Assembly (NCBI RefSeq): GCF_019884785.1
Contig: NZ_CP082326.1
Location: 1,667,355 to 1,731,354, forward strand
Reading direction: 5' to 3'
DNA: 64,000 nt
From: Crassaminicella profunda
GTDB taxonomy: Bacteria; Bacillota; Clostridia; Peptostreptococcales; Thermotaleaceae
The position numbers were made by a program, and so were the translations under genes. The notes under the pieces are model-generated. The model did not search any database. It had not been told where the DNA came from and saw nothing but the letters and a program-made list of their open reading frames with translations. Below are positions 1 through 8,775 of this stretch, piece after piece (the first letter of the stretch is position 1; every line of letters begins with the position of its first letter).

Positions 1-1
1 A

Positions 2-295
2 GGTGTGAAAGAGACTACGCTTAAAGAACATGGCGCTGTTAGTGAAGAAACAGCTAGAGAAATGGTATTAGGATTAAAAGCTGCAACTGGAAGTGAAATA
101 TGCGTATCTGTAACAGGGATAGCAGGTCCTGGTGGTGGGACAAAAGAAAAACCTGTAGGATTAGTATATATTGGTCTTGCTTATAAAGAAAATATTGTAT
201 GCAATCAATATAATATTTTTGGAGATAGAAATCGAATAAGAAATTATACGAGTATGCTTGCACTCAATATGATTAGAAAAGTACTAGAAAAATAA
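2..295 (+). CDS. cinA: CinA C-terminal domain / PncC-type amidase, 3' end only
   Basis: This is the last 97 codons of a gene that enters from the left edge; the frame is open from base 2, so the GTG at 5 is internal. The visible part is the CinA C-terminal domain, which deamidates nicotinamide mononucleotide in pyridine nucleotide salvage. Conserved signatures are HGAVSEETAREM near the start and SVTGIAGPGGG followed by KPVGLVYIG. In many Firmicutes cinA sits directly upstream of recA, as here (102 bp gap). Whether the full gene also has the N-terminal molybdopterin-binding domain cannot be seen. Family call is firm; symbol rests on the neighbour. Confidence 0.9.
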   Translation, partial: GVKETTLKEHGAVSEETAREMVLGLKAATGSEICVSVTGIAGPGGGTKEKPVGLVYIGLAYKENIVCNQYNIFGDRNRIRNYTSMLALNMIRKVLEK

Positions 296-301
296 ATAGG
301 A

Positions 302-330
302 TTGACCATAGAATAGGAATGGTATATAAT
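302..330 (+). promoter_or_regulatory. recA promoter, sigma-A type
   Basis: TTGACC (302-307) and TATAAT (325-330) are separated by exactly 17 bases. It lies just after the cinA stop and 67 bases before recA, so recA can be transcribed independently of cinA. Confidence 0.85.
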
Positions 331-337
331 GAATTAA

Positions 338-349
338 GAACATTTGTTC
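338..349 (+). promoter_or_regulatory. LexA (SOS) operator upstream of recA
   Basis: GAACATTTGTTC is a perfect GAAC-N4-GTTC dyad, the Gram-positive LexA/DinR box. It sits 8 bases after the -10 element, over the expected transcription start, so bound LexA would block recA. LexA itself is not in the window. Confidence 0.85.
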
Positions 350-396
350 GACGAAGAGAAAGGTAGGTGAAAACCAGATATTGAATCTGGTGAATT

Positions 397-1431
397 ATGG
401 AAGGGAAAAGAAAAGCGTTAGAAATTGCCATGGGGCAAATAGAAAAGCAATTTGGAAAAGGTTCTATTATGAAACTAGGAGAAGATACATCAAGATTAAA
501 TATCGAATCTATATCTACTGGATCACTAGATTTAGATATTGCTGTGGGCATAGGTGGTATTCCAAGAGGAAGAATTATCGAAATATATGGACCAGAGTCT
601 TCTGGTAAAACGACAGTTGCACTTCATATTATAGCAGAAGCCCAAAAAACTGGAGGCGTTGCCGCTTTTATAGATGCTGAACATGCACTTGATCCTGTAT
701 ATGCGAAACATTTAGGTGTAAATATTGATGAGTTAGTTGTATCTCAACCTGATACTGGAGAACAAGCTTTAGAAATATGTGAAGCGCTAGTTAGAAGTGG
801 CGCTATAGATGTAATCGTAGTAGATTCAGTTGCAGCATTAGTTCCTAAAGCTGAGATCCAAGGGGAAATGGGAGATAGTCATGTGGGGCTTCAGGCAAGA
901 CTTATGTCTCAAGCATTAAGAAAGCTTACAGGTGTGATTAACAAATCAAAAACATCTACAATATTTATCAATCAATTGAGAGAAAAAGTAGGGGTAATGT
1001 TTGGAAATCCAGAAACAACTACTGGAGGAAGAGCTCTCAAATTTTATTCATCTGTGAGACTTGATGTAAGAAGAATTGAATCAATAAAAAAAGCGGACAG
1101 CATTATAGGGAATAGAACAAGAGTGAAAGTTGTAAAAAATAAAGTAGCACCTCCTTTTAAAGTAGCAGAATTTGATATTATGTATGGTACAGGCATATCA
1201 AAAGAAGGCAGTATTTTAGATTGTGCTGTTAAAGAAGATATTATAAAAAAGGCTGGTTCATGGTATAGCTATGGAGATGAGAAGCTAGGTCAAGGTAGAG
1301 AAAATGCAAAACAATTTTTAATTGAAAATACTGGAATATCCCTTGAGGTAGAGAATAAAATAAGAGAGTTACATCAGCTTCCTTTAAAGAAAGAAGACGA
1401 ACTAGTAGCTACAGTAGATAGTGAATCATAA
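397..1431 (+). CDS. recA: Recombinase A
   Basis: RecA (344 aa) forms the filament on single-stranded DNA that catalyses strand exchange and triggers LexA self-cleavage. Walker A is GPESSGKTT at residues 65-73; the strand [15 protein letters not shown] is the Walker B region and the L2 loop region contains [10 protein letters not shown]. Length and the acidic C-terminal tail are normal for the family. The ATG at 397 follows GGTGA at 4-5 bases. A sigma-A promoter with a LexA box lies upstream and a terminator directly downstream, so this is a single-gene SOS transcription unit. recX, often found next to recA, is absent from the gap before rny. Confidence 0.98.
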   Translation: MEGKRKALEIAMGQIEKQFGKGSIMKLGEDTSRLNIESISTGSLDLDIAVGIGGIPRGRIIEIYGPESSGKTTVALHIIAEAQKTGGVAAFIDAEHALDPVYAKHLGVNIDELVVSQPDTGEQALEICEALVRSGAIDVIVVDSVAALVPKAEIQGEMGDSHVGLQARLMSQALRKLTGVINKSKTSTIFINQLREKVGVMFGNPETTTGGRALKFYSSVRLDVRRIESIKKADSIIGNRTRVKVVKNKVAPPFKVAEFDIMYGTGISKEGSILDCAVKEDIIKKAGSWYSYGDEKLGQGRENAKQFLIENTGISLEVENKIRELHQLPLKKEDELVATVDSES

Positions 1432-1456
1432 AAAAACCCGTATGGGTTTTTTTTTT
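1431..1456 (+). terminator. Intrinsic terminator of recA
   Basis: A short hairpin with arms AAAAACCC and GGGTTTTT around GTAT, ending in a run of ten T, starts at the recA stop codon. Confidence 0.85.
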
Positions 1457-1510
1457 AGGAATAAAGGAATAGACATCATCCTATAATAAAATGGGTAAAA
1501 GAATATGACC

Positions 1511-1539
1511 TTGACAGTATATAAAAAAAGATATACAAT
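1511..1539 (+). promoter_or_regulatory. Promoter for rny, sigma-A type
   Basis: TTGACA (1511-1516) and TACAAT (1534-1539) have a 17-base spacer. Transcription would start about 140 bases before the rny coding region, giving a long structured leader. Confidence 0.75.
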
Positions 1540-1542
1540 TAT

Positions 1543-1650
1543 AACAGATATTGGTGTATCTGTAGATGAATAATGAGGCCTGGATAGTGTTTTAAATTTT
1601 GATCTATAAAAAACATAGAAAGATTTAAAAACCGAGGTTTCTCGGTTTTA
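1543..1650 (+). promoter_or_regulatory. Structured 5' leader of rny
   Basis: Two hairpins lie between promoter and gene. The first is a perfect 7-bp stem ACAGATA/TATCTGT (1543-1562). The second (about 1629-1650) pairs AAACCGAG with CTCGGTTT and is followed by TTATTATTTG, so it resembles a weak terminator immediately before the rny ribosome-binding site. This may be an attenuator or RNase-sensitive autoregulatory leader; the sequence alone does not decide. Confidence 0.5.
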
Positions 1651-1687
1651 TTATTTGCTTATGATTAAGATGGGGAGGTGTTTAGAT

Positions 1688-3226
1688 ATTAATTCTATTC
1701 AGATTGTAGTAAGCATTGTAACAGGTGCTATAGGTGTTGGAATTGGATATTTTATAAGAAAGAATATTGCTGAGGGTAAAATAAATAATGCAGAAAACAG
1801 AGCCAAGGAAATAGTTTCAGAAGCTAAAAAGCAGGCTGAAACATCTAAAAAAGAGATTTTACTTGAAGCAAAAGAAGAAGTTCATAGATTAAGAAATGAA
1901 CTTGATAGAGAAAATAGAGAAAGACGTAATGAACTACAAAGGTTGGAAAGAAGATTACAGCAAAAGGAAGAAACATTAGATAGAAAATCTGATAATCTAG
2001 AAAAGAAGGATGAAGTACTCAACAAAAAAATAAAAGAAGTAGCGGATAAAAAGGAACAAATAAATGGAATTCATCAAAAACAACTTGAAGAGTTGGAAAG
2101 AATATCAGGTTTAACGTCTGAACAAGCAAAAGAACAACTTTTAAATGATACGCAAAAAGAAATAAAACATGAAACGGCTATGATGATTAAAGAAATTGAA
2201 CAAAGAGCAAAAGAAGATGGAGAAAAGAAAGCAAAAGAAATTATTGCTTATGCAATACAAAAATGTGCAGCAGATCATGTGGCTGAGACTACCGTATCTG
2301 TAGTAGCCCTTCCGAATGATGAAATGAAGGGGAGAATTATTGGTAGGGAAGGAAGAAATATAAGAGCATTAGAGACATTAACAGGAATAGATCTAATAAT
2401 TGATGATACACCAGAAGCAGTAATTCTTTCAGGCTTCGATCCTATAAGAAGAGAAGTAGCAAGAATAGCACTAGAAAAACTTATCGTAGATGGAAGAATT
2501 CATCCAGCTAGAATTGAAGAAATGGTAGAAAAAGCTAAGAAAGAAGTAAACAATATTATTAAAGAAGAGGGTGAACAAGCAACATTTGAAACAGGTGTTC
2601 ACAGTATTCATCCTGAGTTAATCAAATTATTAGGTAGATTAAAGTATAGAACTAGTTATGGCCAAAACGTATTAAAACATTCTATAGAAGTGTCCCATTT
2701 AGCAGGGTTGATGGCTGCTGAATTAGGTACAGATGTGAAATTAGCAAAAAGAGCAGGACTTCTTCATGATATTGGAAAAGCTGTAGATCATGAAATAGAG
2801 GGTACTCATGTGGATATAGGTATGGGTCTATTAAAGAAATATAAAGAATCTAGTGAAGTGATACATGCTATGTCTACTCATCATGGGGATTATGAGCCTC
2901 ATACAATTGAAGCAGTGCTAGTTACAGCTGCTGATGCTGTATCTGCGGCTAGACCAGGTGCAAGAAGAGAGACATTAGAAACTTATATTAAGAGATTACA
3001 AAAACTTGAAGAAATAGCAAACTCAAGTGAAGGCGTAGAAAAATCATTTGCCATTCAAGCAGGTCGTGAGATAAGAATTATGGTAAAACCAGATGAAATG
3101 GCAGATGAAGATATTATTTATTTAGCACGTGAAGTTACAAAGAAAATTGAGAGTGAATTAGAATATCCTGGTCAAATAAAGGTGAATGTTATTAGGGAGA
3201 CAAGAGCAATTGAATATGCAAAATAA
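1688..3226 (+). CDS. rny: Ribonuclease Y
   Basis: RNase Y is the membrane-anchored endoribonuclease that initiates mRNA decay in many Firmicutes. The order is one N-terminal membrane helix ([18 protein letters not shown]), a long charged coiled coil, a KH domain with [15 protein letters not shown], and an HD phosphohydrolase domain with [12 protein letters not shown]. The start is unusual. The only strong Shine-Dalgarno, GGGGAGGTG at 1672-1680, lies inside any ATG (1670) or TTG (1655) start and points to ATT at 1688, which gives 512 aa beginning INSIQIVVS, close to the family norm. A leader with a terminator-like hairpin precedes it and a strong terminator follows. Confidence 0.95.
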   Translation: MNSIQIVVSIVTGAIGVGIGYFIRKNIAEGKINNAENRAKEIVSEAKKQAETSKKEILLEAKEEVHRLRNELDRENRERRNELQRLERRLQQKEETLDRKSDNLEKKDEVLNKKIKEVADKKEQINGIHQKQLEELERISGLTSEQAKEQLLNDTQKEIKHETAMMIKEIEQRAKEDGEKKAKEIIAYAIQKCAADHVAETTVSVVALPNDEMKGRIIGREGRNIRALETLTGIDLIIDDTPEAVILSGFDPIRREVARIALEKLIVDGRIHPARIEEMVEKAKKEVNNIIKEEGEQATFETGVHSIHPELIKLLGRLKYRTSYGQNVLKHSIEVSHLAGLMAAELGTDVKLAKRAGLLHDIGKAVDHEIEGTHVDIGMGLLKKYKESSEVIHAMSTHHGDYEPHTIEAVLVTAADAVSAARPGARRETLETYIKRLQKLEEIANSSEGVEKSFAIQAGREIRIMVKPDEMADEDIIYLAREVTKKIESELEYPGQIKVNVIRETRAIEYAK

Positions 3227-3255
3227 AAGAAGTTTCGACTTCTTTTATTTTTTTT
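3222..3255 (+). terminator. Intrinsic terminator of rny
   Basis: An 11-bp perfect stem AATAAAAGAAG/CTTCTTTTATT around TTTCGA leads into a T tract, overlapping the rny stop codon. Confidence 0.85.
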
Positions 3256-3332
3256 ATGCTTTGAGAAATTGTAAAATTCAAAATTTATGGATAACTTATG
3301 ATTGAAAAATTAAATGCTTAACCATTTTGAGT

Positions 3333-3370
3333 AAGTTTTATTACAAAAGAGTGCTTTTGTAATAAAACTT
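3333..3370. repeat. Perfect 17-bp inverted repeat in the rny-spoVS gap
   Basis: The arms (3333-3349 and 3354-3370) are perfectly complementary over 17 bases with a 4-base loop AGTG; the left arm begins AAGTTTTATTAC. No T tract follows, so it is not a standard terminator. The rest of the 315-base gap holds only the spoVS promoter. Confidence 0.7.
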
Positions 3371-3449
3371 GCGAGATGAGCATATGCGAAAATCATAATG
3401 CTAATTTTTTTATCAATTTTAAAAAAATTTCAAATTTATTATTTGAAAA

Positions 3450-3478
3450 AAAGGATTTGCGATACATATGTAGAATAT
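3450..3478 (+). promoter_or_regulatory. SigH-type promoter of spoVS
   Basis: AAGGATTT, 11 bases, then GTAGAATAT matches the SigH pattern (AGGAWWW, 11-12 bases, RNNGAATWW). spoVS of Bacillus subtilis is known to be SigH-dependent, which fits. The same element with the same spacing recurs before purB. Confidence 0.75.
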
Positions 3479-3541
3479 AATAATAAAATACATTTGTTAA
3501 ATAAAACCAAATGACATTTAAAATTTAGGGGGGCTATAATC

Positions 3542-3802
3542 ATGGAAGTATTAAAAGTATCAGCAAAATCAAGTCCAAATTCTGTTGCAGGAGCACTAGC
3601 TGGCGTTTTAAGAGAACGTGGGGGTGCTGAAATCCAAGCTATTGGTGCAGGTGCTCTAAATCAAGCAGTGAAAGCGGTAGCCATTGCTAGAGGATTTGTT
3701 GCTCCTAGTGGTGTGGATCTAATCTGTATTCCAGCTTTTACAGATATATTGATAGACGGGGAGGAAAGAACAGCAATAAAATTAATTGTTGAACCTAGAT
3801 AA
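3542..3802 (+). CDS. spoVS: Stage V sporulation protein S
   Basis: SpoVS (86 aa) is a small, highly conserved Alba-like protein needed for normal sporulation and septation timing in Bacillus; the molecular target is unsettled. The sequence begins MEVLKVSAKSSPNSVAGALA and contains IQAIGAGALNQAVKAVAIARG, both hallmark segments, and the length is standard. The ATG at 3542 follows AGGGGGG at a normal distance. It is monocistronic: a SigH-type promoter lies in front and a strong terminator behind. Confidence 0.97.
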   Translation: MEVLKVSAKSSPNSVAGALAGVLRERGGAEIQAIGAGALNQAVKAVAIARGFVAPSGVDLICIPAFTDILIDGEERTAIKLIVEPR

Positions 3803-3812
3803 AAATTATAAT

Positions 3813-3842
3813 TAAAAACCTGCTTTTAAAGCAGGTTTTTTG
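3813..3842 (+). terminator. Intrinsic terminator of spoVS
   Basis: Arms AAAACCTGCT and AGCAGGTTTT around TTTA are followed by a T run. Confidence 0.9.
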
Positions 3843-3945
3843 TATGATAAAGTATTTTACAATTAGGTATAATATGTTTATAGAATATAAAGAGCTTTCA
3901 TGATAGAAGGTTTTTCAATGTAATGACAAAAAAGAAGGTGAAGTT

Positions 3946-4758
3946 ATGAATGGTAGGGTAGATATGCATGTACATACTAGTGCATCAGATGGTATTTTAT
4001 CTCCTACAGAAATTGTAGATTGGGCAAAAAAAAGAGGTCTTAAAGGCGTTGCTATAACAGATCATGATACTATTGATGGAATCAAAGAAGCCATAAGGGC
4101 TTCAGAACAATATGATAATTTTTTAGTTATACCAGGTATAGAATTTAGTACCTTATACCATGGGGTAGAAATTCATATACTAGGATATTTTGTGGATTAT
4201 GAGAATTTAGAGCTTATTGATATAACAAATGCAATTAAAAATTATAGATTCAAAAGGGCAGAATTAATAATTGATAAGCTACAAAAATTGAATTATGATA
4301 TCCATTTTTCAGAAGTGAAAGGGGTAGTAAAAGAAGGGGCTATTGGCAGGCCTCATATAGCTAGAATACTTGTTCAAAAAGGATATATGTCTTCCATGCA
4401 AGAAGCATTTGAAAAGTTACTCAAAAAGGGAAAAGCTGCATATGTTGAGAGATTTAAATTAACAGTGGATGAGGCTATCCATATTATTGAAAAGAGCAAA
4501 GGAATACCAGTACTGGCACATCCAGGATTAATTGATGATGGAGTAGATGTAGAAGGTATTATTAGAAAAGGCATAAAAGGAATAGAGGTGTATCATTCAA
4601 AGCATTCAGTTTTTCATAATAGACTTTACTTTAAACTTTCTAAAAAATATAATCTTTTTATTACGGGAGGTTCTGATTATCATGATGAAATGATAGCAGG
4701 CATTCCAACTATTGGAAAGGTTTTTGTAACTTATGATTCTATTAAAGAAATGAAATAA
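3946..4758 (+). CDS. PHP-domain phosphoesterase (TrpH/YciV type)
   Basis: This 270-aa protein is a polymerase-and-histidinol-phosphatase superfamily metallohydrolase. Metal ligands are visible at the start (DMHVHTSASDG), in ITDHD at about residues 38-42, in GIEFS, in VLAHPG and in GSDYHDE near the C-terminus. Characterised members of this subgroup hydrolyse 3',5'-bisphosphonucleotides or 5' ends of RNA; substrate here is not determined. The ATG follows AAGAAGGTG. It sits between spoVS and purB on the same strand, with its own upstream gap, and 75 bases before the purB start. Confidence 0.9.
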   Translation: MNGRVDMHVHTSASDGILSPTEIVDWAKKRGLKGVAITDHDTIDGIKEAIRASEQYDNFLVIPGIEFSTLYHGVEIHILGYFVDYENLELIDITNAIKNYRFKRAELIIDKLQKLNYDIHFSEVKGVVKEGAIGRPHIARILVQKGYMSSMQEAFEKLLKKGKAAYVERFKLTVDEAIHIIEKSKGIPVLAHPGLIDDGVDVEGIIRKGIKGIEVYHSKHSVFHNRLYFKLSKKYNLFITGGSDYHDEMIAGIPTIGKVFVTYDSIKEMK

Positions 4759-4768
4759 ATATTTTTTG

Positions 4769-4796
4769 AAGGATTTTGAAGAATAGTGTAGAATAT
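4769..4796 (+). promoter_or_regulatory. SigH-type promoter in front of purB
   Basis: AAGGATTT, 11 bases, then GTAGAATAT is identical in both motifs and in spacing to the spoVS element. It lies directly after the PHP stop and 37 bases before the inferred purB start, implying expression at the transition to stationary phase. Confidence 0.6.
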
Positions 4797-4833
4797 AAAT
4801 AGCTTAATGATAAAAGGGAAAGGGGCAAGAAAA

Positions 4834-6264
4834 TTGGCAAAAGTTTATGAAAATCCATTGATTACAAGATATGCGAGTAGAGAGATGGCAGAAATTTTTT
4901 CTTCAGATGAAAAATTTAAAACATGGAGAAAACTTTGGATTGCTCTAGCAGAATCTGAGAAAGAATTAGGGCTTGAAATATCTCAAGAGCAAATAGATGA
5001 AATGAAAAAATATTGTGACGATATTAATTATGATGTGGCTAAAAAGAGAGAAAAAGAGACAAGACATGATGTAATGTCTCATGTATATGCTTTTGGGGTA
5101 CAATGTCCTAAAGCGAAACCCATCATTCATCTAGGGGCAACAAGTGCTTATGTTGGAGATAATACAGATGTAATTATTATGCAAAGCGCTATGAAAATGA
5201 TAAGAAAAAAAATTATCAATCTGTTAAATAAGCTTTCTAAATTTTCCGTAGAGTATAAAGATATACCTACTCTAGGATTTACTCATTTTCAACCTGCGCA
5301 GCTTACTACTGTTGGGAAAAGAGCTACTTTATGGTTGATGGATCTTTTGATGGATTGTGAAGATATTGAAAATGTATTAGCAAGCATGAAAATGAGAGGG
5401 GTAAAAGGAACAACAGGTACTCAAGCAAGTTTCTTGAAATTGTTTGATGGGGATCATGAAAAAGTAAAAAAACTAGATAAGCTTGTAGCAAAGAAGCTAG
5501 GGTTTGAAAAAACTTTTCCAGTGACAGGACAAACCTATTCAAGAAAATTAGATTATAAAGTATTATCTGTCTTAAGTGGTATTGCGCAAAGTGCCCATAA
5601 GATGACAAATGATATAAGACTACTTCAACATTTAAAAGAAGTAGAAGAACCTTTTGAATCTACCCAAATCGGCTCTTCTGCTATGGCATATAAAAGAAAT
5701 CCTATGAGAAGTGAAAGGGTAGCCTCTCTTTCTAGACATGTGATGGCACTTACAATGAATCCTGCTATGACAACTGCTACACAGTGGTTTGAGAGAACCT
5801 TAGATGATTCTGCAAATAGAAGAATTTCTATACCGGAAGCTTTTTTAGCTGTAGATGCTATACTTGAGATCTGTATCAATATATCTTCTGGATTAGTAGT
5901 TTATGAAAAGGTAATTCATCAACATGTAATGAATGAACTTCCCTTTATGGCAACAGAAAATATCATTATGGAAGCTGTAAAAAGAGGTGGAGATCGACAA
6001 GAACTTCATGAAAAGATTAGAGTTCATTCCATGGAAGCTGCGAAACAAGTAAAGCAAGAAGGAAAAGAGAATGATTTATTAATAAGAATTGCAAATGATG
6101 AAACCTTTGGACTTTCAAAAGAAGAAATTAGTAGTTTGATGGATTCAAAACTTTTTATAGGTAGAGCAGCACAACAGGTAATTGAGTTTATAGAAGAATA
6201 TATTCAACCTATAGTAGATGAGAATCAAGATCTATTAGGTATAGAAGTTGATTTAAAGGTATAA
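4834..6264 (+). CDS. purB: Adenylosuccinate lyase
   Basis: PurB cleaves SAICAR and adenylosuccinate in purine synthesis. The family signature appears as GSSAMAYKRNPMRSE, with Ala where many homologues have Pro, and TRHDVMSHVYAFG and GATSAYVGDNTD complete the active-site regions. The TTG at 4834 is preferred because GGGAAAGGGG sits just upstream and MAKVYENPLITRYAS with 476 aa matches the usual N-terminus and length; the ATG at 4807 would add nine residues including the ribosome-binding site. No other purine gene is nearby. A SigH-like promoter precedes it, and the next gene block starts with a T-box promoter. Confidence 0.96.
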   Translation: MAKVYENPLITRYASREMAEIFSSDEKFKTWRKLWIALAESEKELGLEISQEQIDEMKKYCDDINYDVAKKREKETRHDVMSHVYAFGVQCPKAKPIIHLGATSAYVGDNTDVIIMQSAMKMIRKKIINLLNKLSKFSVEYKDIPTLGFTHFQPAQLTTVGKRATLWLMDLLMDCEDIENVLASMKMRGVKGTTGTQASFLKLFDGDHEKVKKLDKLVAKKLGFEKTFPVTGQTYSRKLDYKVLSVLSGIAQSAHKMTNDIRLLQHLKEVEEPFESTQIGSSAMAYKRNPMRSERVASLSRHVMALTMNPAMTTATQWFERTLDDSANRRISIPEAFLAVDAILEICINISSGLVVYEKVIHQHVMNELPFMATENIIMEAVKRGGDRQELHEKIRVHSMEAAKQVKQEGKENDLLIRIANDETFGLSKEEISSLMDSKLFIGRAAQQVIEFIEEYIQPIVDENQDLLGIEVDLKV

Positions 6265-6273
6265 AATGTGACA

Positions 6274-6302
6274 TTGACATGAAATGAATTTTTAGATATA
6301 AT
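6274..6302 (+). promoter_or_regulatory. Promoter of the T-box/proAB operon
   Basis: TTGACA (6274-6279) and TATAAT (6297-6302) with a 17-base spacer are a perfect consensus sigma-A promoter. Confidence 0.9.
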
Positions 6303-6334
6303 AATCTTTAAATATGAATAGTATGATGCTTTGA

Positions 6335-6545
6335 AGGAGAATAGTAAAAGAGAAATGTTTCACAGAGAATAGGACAATGGTGAGAGTCTTATAAACTATC
6401 TTTTTGAACCCGCTCTGGAGCATATGACAAGTGAAGTCATTACGGTTATAATCACGTTACGATTATCTAAGATGAGCCAATTGGCTAATTAGGGTGGTAC
6501 CGCGGGTAAACTCTCGTCCCTTAGGGGATGAGGGTTTTTTATTAT
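6335..6545 (+). promoter_or_regulatory. T-box riboswitch, proline-specific
   Basis: The leader has the AGGGTGGTACCGCG T-box at 6491-6504 that pairs with the uncharged tRNA end, a stem I with GGTGAGAG, the conserved GAA and CTCTGGAGC bracketing the specifier at 6409-6411, and a terminator (about 6507-6541) with arms CTCGTCCC and GGGGATGAG followed by a T run. The specifier reads CCC, a proline codon, matching the downstream proA-proB. Uncharged tRNA-Pro would therefore relieve termination. Confidence 0.93.
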
Positions 6546-6564
6546 ATGAAAAAGGAGTGATCAT

Positions 6565-7803
6565 ATGTCTTTAGTTGAAAAATGTAAAGTACTGCATGAA
6601 GCATCAAGAGCTTTAGCGACTATAGATACAAAATCTAAAAATAAAGCATTACAGGAAGTAGCATTTAGTCTAAAAGAACATGAAGCATTCATTCTAGAAG
6701 AAAATAGAAAAGATATTGAAAAAGCGAAAAACAATAATATGAAAGAAAGTTTGATTGATCGTCTTCGGTTAAGCGAAAAAAGAATTGATGATATGATAGA
6801 AGGAATCAAAACGATTATGGACCTAAAAGATCCTGTATGGAGAAGCAATGAGGTATGGACTTTGGAAAACGGTCTTACAGTAAGTAAAATGACCGTACCT
6901 ATGGGTGTTATTGGAATTATTTATGAATCAAGACCCAATGTAACAGTAGATGCTTTTTCTCTTGCATTAAAAAGTGGAAATTGTATTTTGCTTCGTGGAA
7001 GTTCAACTTCTATTTATTCAAACAAAGCTTTAGTGTATGCTATTAAAGAAGGACTTAAAAAAAGTTCTATATCTGAAGATGTAATTGCCCTAGTAGATGA
7101 TACAAATCGAGCAATTGTAAAAGAGATGCTAACTTTAAATGAATATATTGATTTAATTATTCCAAGGGGTGGAAAAGATTTAATCCAATTTGTTGTAAAG
7201 AACGCAACGGTGCCAACCATTGAAACAGGTGTAGGAAATTGTCATATATTTGTAGATGAAACGGCTGACTTAGAAAGAGCAGTGGATATTATTGAAAATG
7301 CAAAAGTACAAAGACCAGGAGTTTGTAATGCTTGTGAAACCGTATTAGTTCATAAAAATATAGCAGATGTATTTTTACCTAAATTATATGATTGCCTAAA
7401 GGATCGAGTAGAGATACGAGGTTGTGATGCCACGCAAAGAATCATATCTGTAAAGGCAGCAACAAAAGAGGATTGGGCTGAAGAATATTTAGATTATATT
7501 TTAGCTATTAAAATAGTTGAAGATGTAGATGGTGCAATTGCACATATTGCTACTTATGGAACAAAGCATTCAGAAGCTATTCTAACGCAAAAAGTAACAA
7601 ATGCCAATGAGTTTTTAAGAAAGGTAGATGCAGCAGCTGTATATGTAAATGCTTCTACAAGATTTACAGATGGAGGACAATTCGGATTCGGAGCAGAGAT
7701 GGGTATTAGTACACAAAAAATGCATGCTCGAGGACCAATGGGTCTTAATGAATTAGTAACTGTAAAATATACAGTGCAAGGAAATGGACAAATTAGAGAA
7801 TAG
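6565..7803 (+). CDS. proA: Glutamate-5-semialdehyde dehydrogenase (gamma-glutamyl phosphate reductase)
   Basis: ProA (412 aa) reduces gamma-glutamyl phosphate to glutamate semialdehyde with NADPH, the second step of proline synthesis. The catalytic cysteine lies in RPGVCNACETVLVH at about residues 252-265; IIPRGGKDLI and the C-terminal GFGAEMGISTQKMHARGPMG are characteristic. AAAGGAG precedes the ATG at 6565. The gene is first in the operon, directly behind the proline T-box, with proB nine bases downstream. This proA-proB order is the reverse of the commoner proB-proA. Confidence 0.97.
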   Translation: MSLVEKCKVLHEASRALATIDTKSKNKALQEVAFSLKEHEAFILEENRKDIEKAKNNNMKESLIDRLRLSEKRIDDMIEGIKTIMDLKDPVWRSNEVWTLENGLTVSKMTVPMGVIGIIYESRPNVTVDAFSLALKSGNCILLRGSSTSIYSNKALVYAIKEGLKKSSISEDVIALVDDTNRAIVKEMLTLNEYIDLIIPRGGKDLIQFVVKNATVPTIETGVGNCHIFVDETADLERAVDIIENAKVQRPGVCNACETVLVHKNIADVFLPKLYDCLKDRVEIRGCDATQRIISVKAATKEDWAEEYLDYILAIKIVEDVDGAIAHIATYGTKHSEAILTQKVTNANEFLRKVDAAAVYVNASTRFTDGGQFGFGAEMGISTQKMHARGPMGLNELVTVKYTVQGNGQIRE

Positions 7804-7812
7804 AGGGATAAG

Positions 7813-8604
7813 ATGTTATCAGCAATTATGAATAAAGCTAAGAAAATTGTTATTAAGATTGGAAGTAATACATTGGCTAATGAAGATGGATCTATCAATA
7901 AAGAGTTTTTAAAAAAGTTTAGTGAGCAAGTAAACTTTTTAAGAGATCAAGGAAAGGAAATTGTCATTGTATCTTCTGGTGCAAGAATAGCAGGGGTAGG
8001 AACAATCGGAAAATGGATGCGAAAGGGAGATATTCATTATAAGCAGGCTTTATGTGCTATTGGGCAAGTAGAATTAATGGATTCCTATAGAAAGGCTTTT
8101 AACAAATATGACATTCATATTGGACAAATGCTTTTAACAAGAGAGGATTTATCAGATACCAATCGAACTTTAAATATTCGAAACACGTTGTTTACTTTAA
8201 TTGATGAGGGGGTTATTCCTATTATCAATGAAAATGATACAGTAAGTGTTGCTGAAATAAAGATAGGGGATAATGATACTCTAGCAGCTCTTACAGCAAA
8301 TCTTTGGGATGCAGATTTATTAATTATGTTTAGCGATATTGATGGTGTATATAATAAAAATCCAAAGGAATATAAAGATGCAAAATTTCTTGAACAAATT
8401 ACAGATATTGAGGAACTATTAAAAATTATTGAAATAGGGAAAGTCAATGAATTTGGAACAGGAGGAATTTCTACAAAGATTGAAGCAGCTCGCAAGGTAA
8501 ATAATTATGGTATTCCAATGATTTTAACAAATGGGAAAAAAGAAAATATTTTGCTTAGTTTATTAGATGGATCTATCAAAGCAACTTTATTTGTTTCAAG
8601 ATAA
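7813..8604 (+). CDS. proB: Glutamate 5-kinase, short form without PUA domain
   Basis: ProB phosphorylates glutamate in the first, feedback-controlled step of proline synthesis. The amino acid kinase fold is clear: KIVIKIGSNTLANEDG at the start, VSSGARIAG, then INENDTVSV and the FSDIDGVYNKNP nucleotide-site segment. At 263 aa it ends after the kinase domain and lacks the C-terminal PUA domain of the longer enzymes, as in several Clostridia. A start at MNKAKKIV (7828) is also possible. It follows proA by nine bases and is closed by a terminator. Confidence 0.95.
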   Translation: MLSAIMNKAKKIVIKIGSNTLANEDGSINKEFLKKFSEQVNFLRDQGKEIVIVSSGARIAGVGTIGKWMRKGDIHYKQALCAIGQVELMDSYRKAFNKYDIHIGQMLLTREDLSDTNRTLNIRNTLFTLIDEGVIPIINENDTVSVAEIKIGDNDTLAALTANLWDADLLIMFSDIDGVYNKNPKEYKDAKFLEQITDIEELLKIIEIGKVNEFGTGGISTKIEAARKVNNYGIPMILTNGKKENILLSLLDGSIKATLFVSR

Positions 8605-8652
8605 AATATCACCTAGCTATTGGTTAGAATAACTATAGCTAGGTGGTATTTT
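8604..8652 (+). terminator. Intrinsic terminator of proAB
   Basis: Arms AATATCACCTAGCTAT and ATAGCTAGGTGGTATT form a long stem with a 14-base loop, followed by TTTTG. Confidence 0.85.
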
Positions 8653-8775
8653 GTAATATATTGAAAAAAAATTATATAATATGTAGGATGATTATGATAT
8701 AATAAGCTTTGTGAAGTTTTGGTATTATTTATGAAAAATGAGCAATACTAAAGAAAAAACAACTGGAGGAAATAT

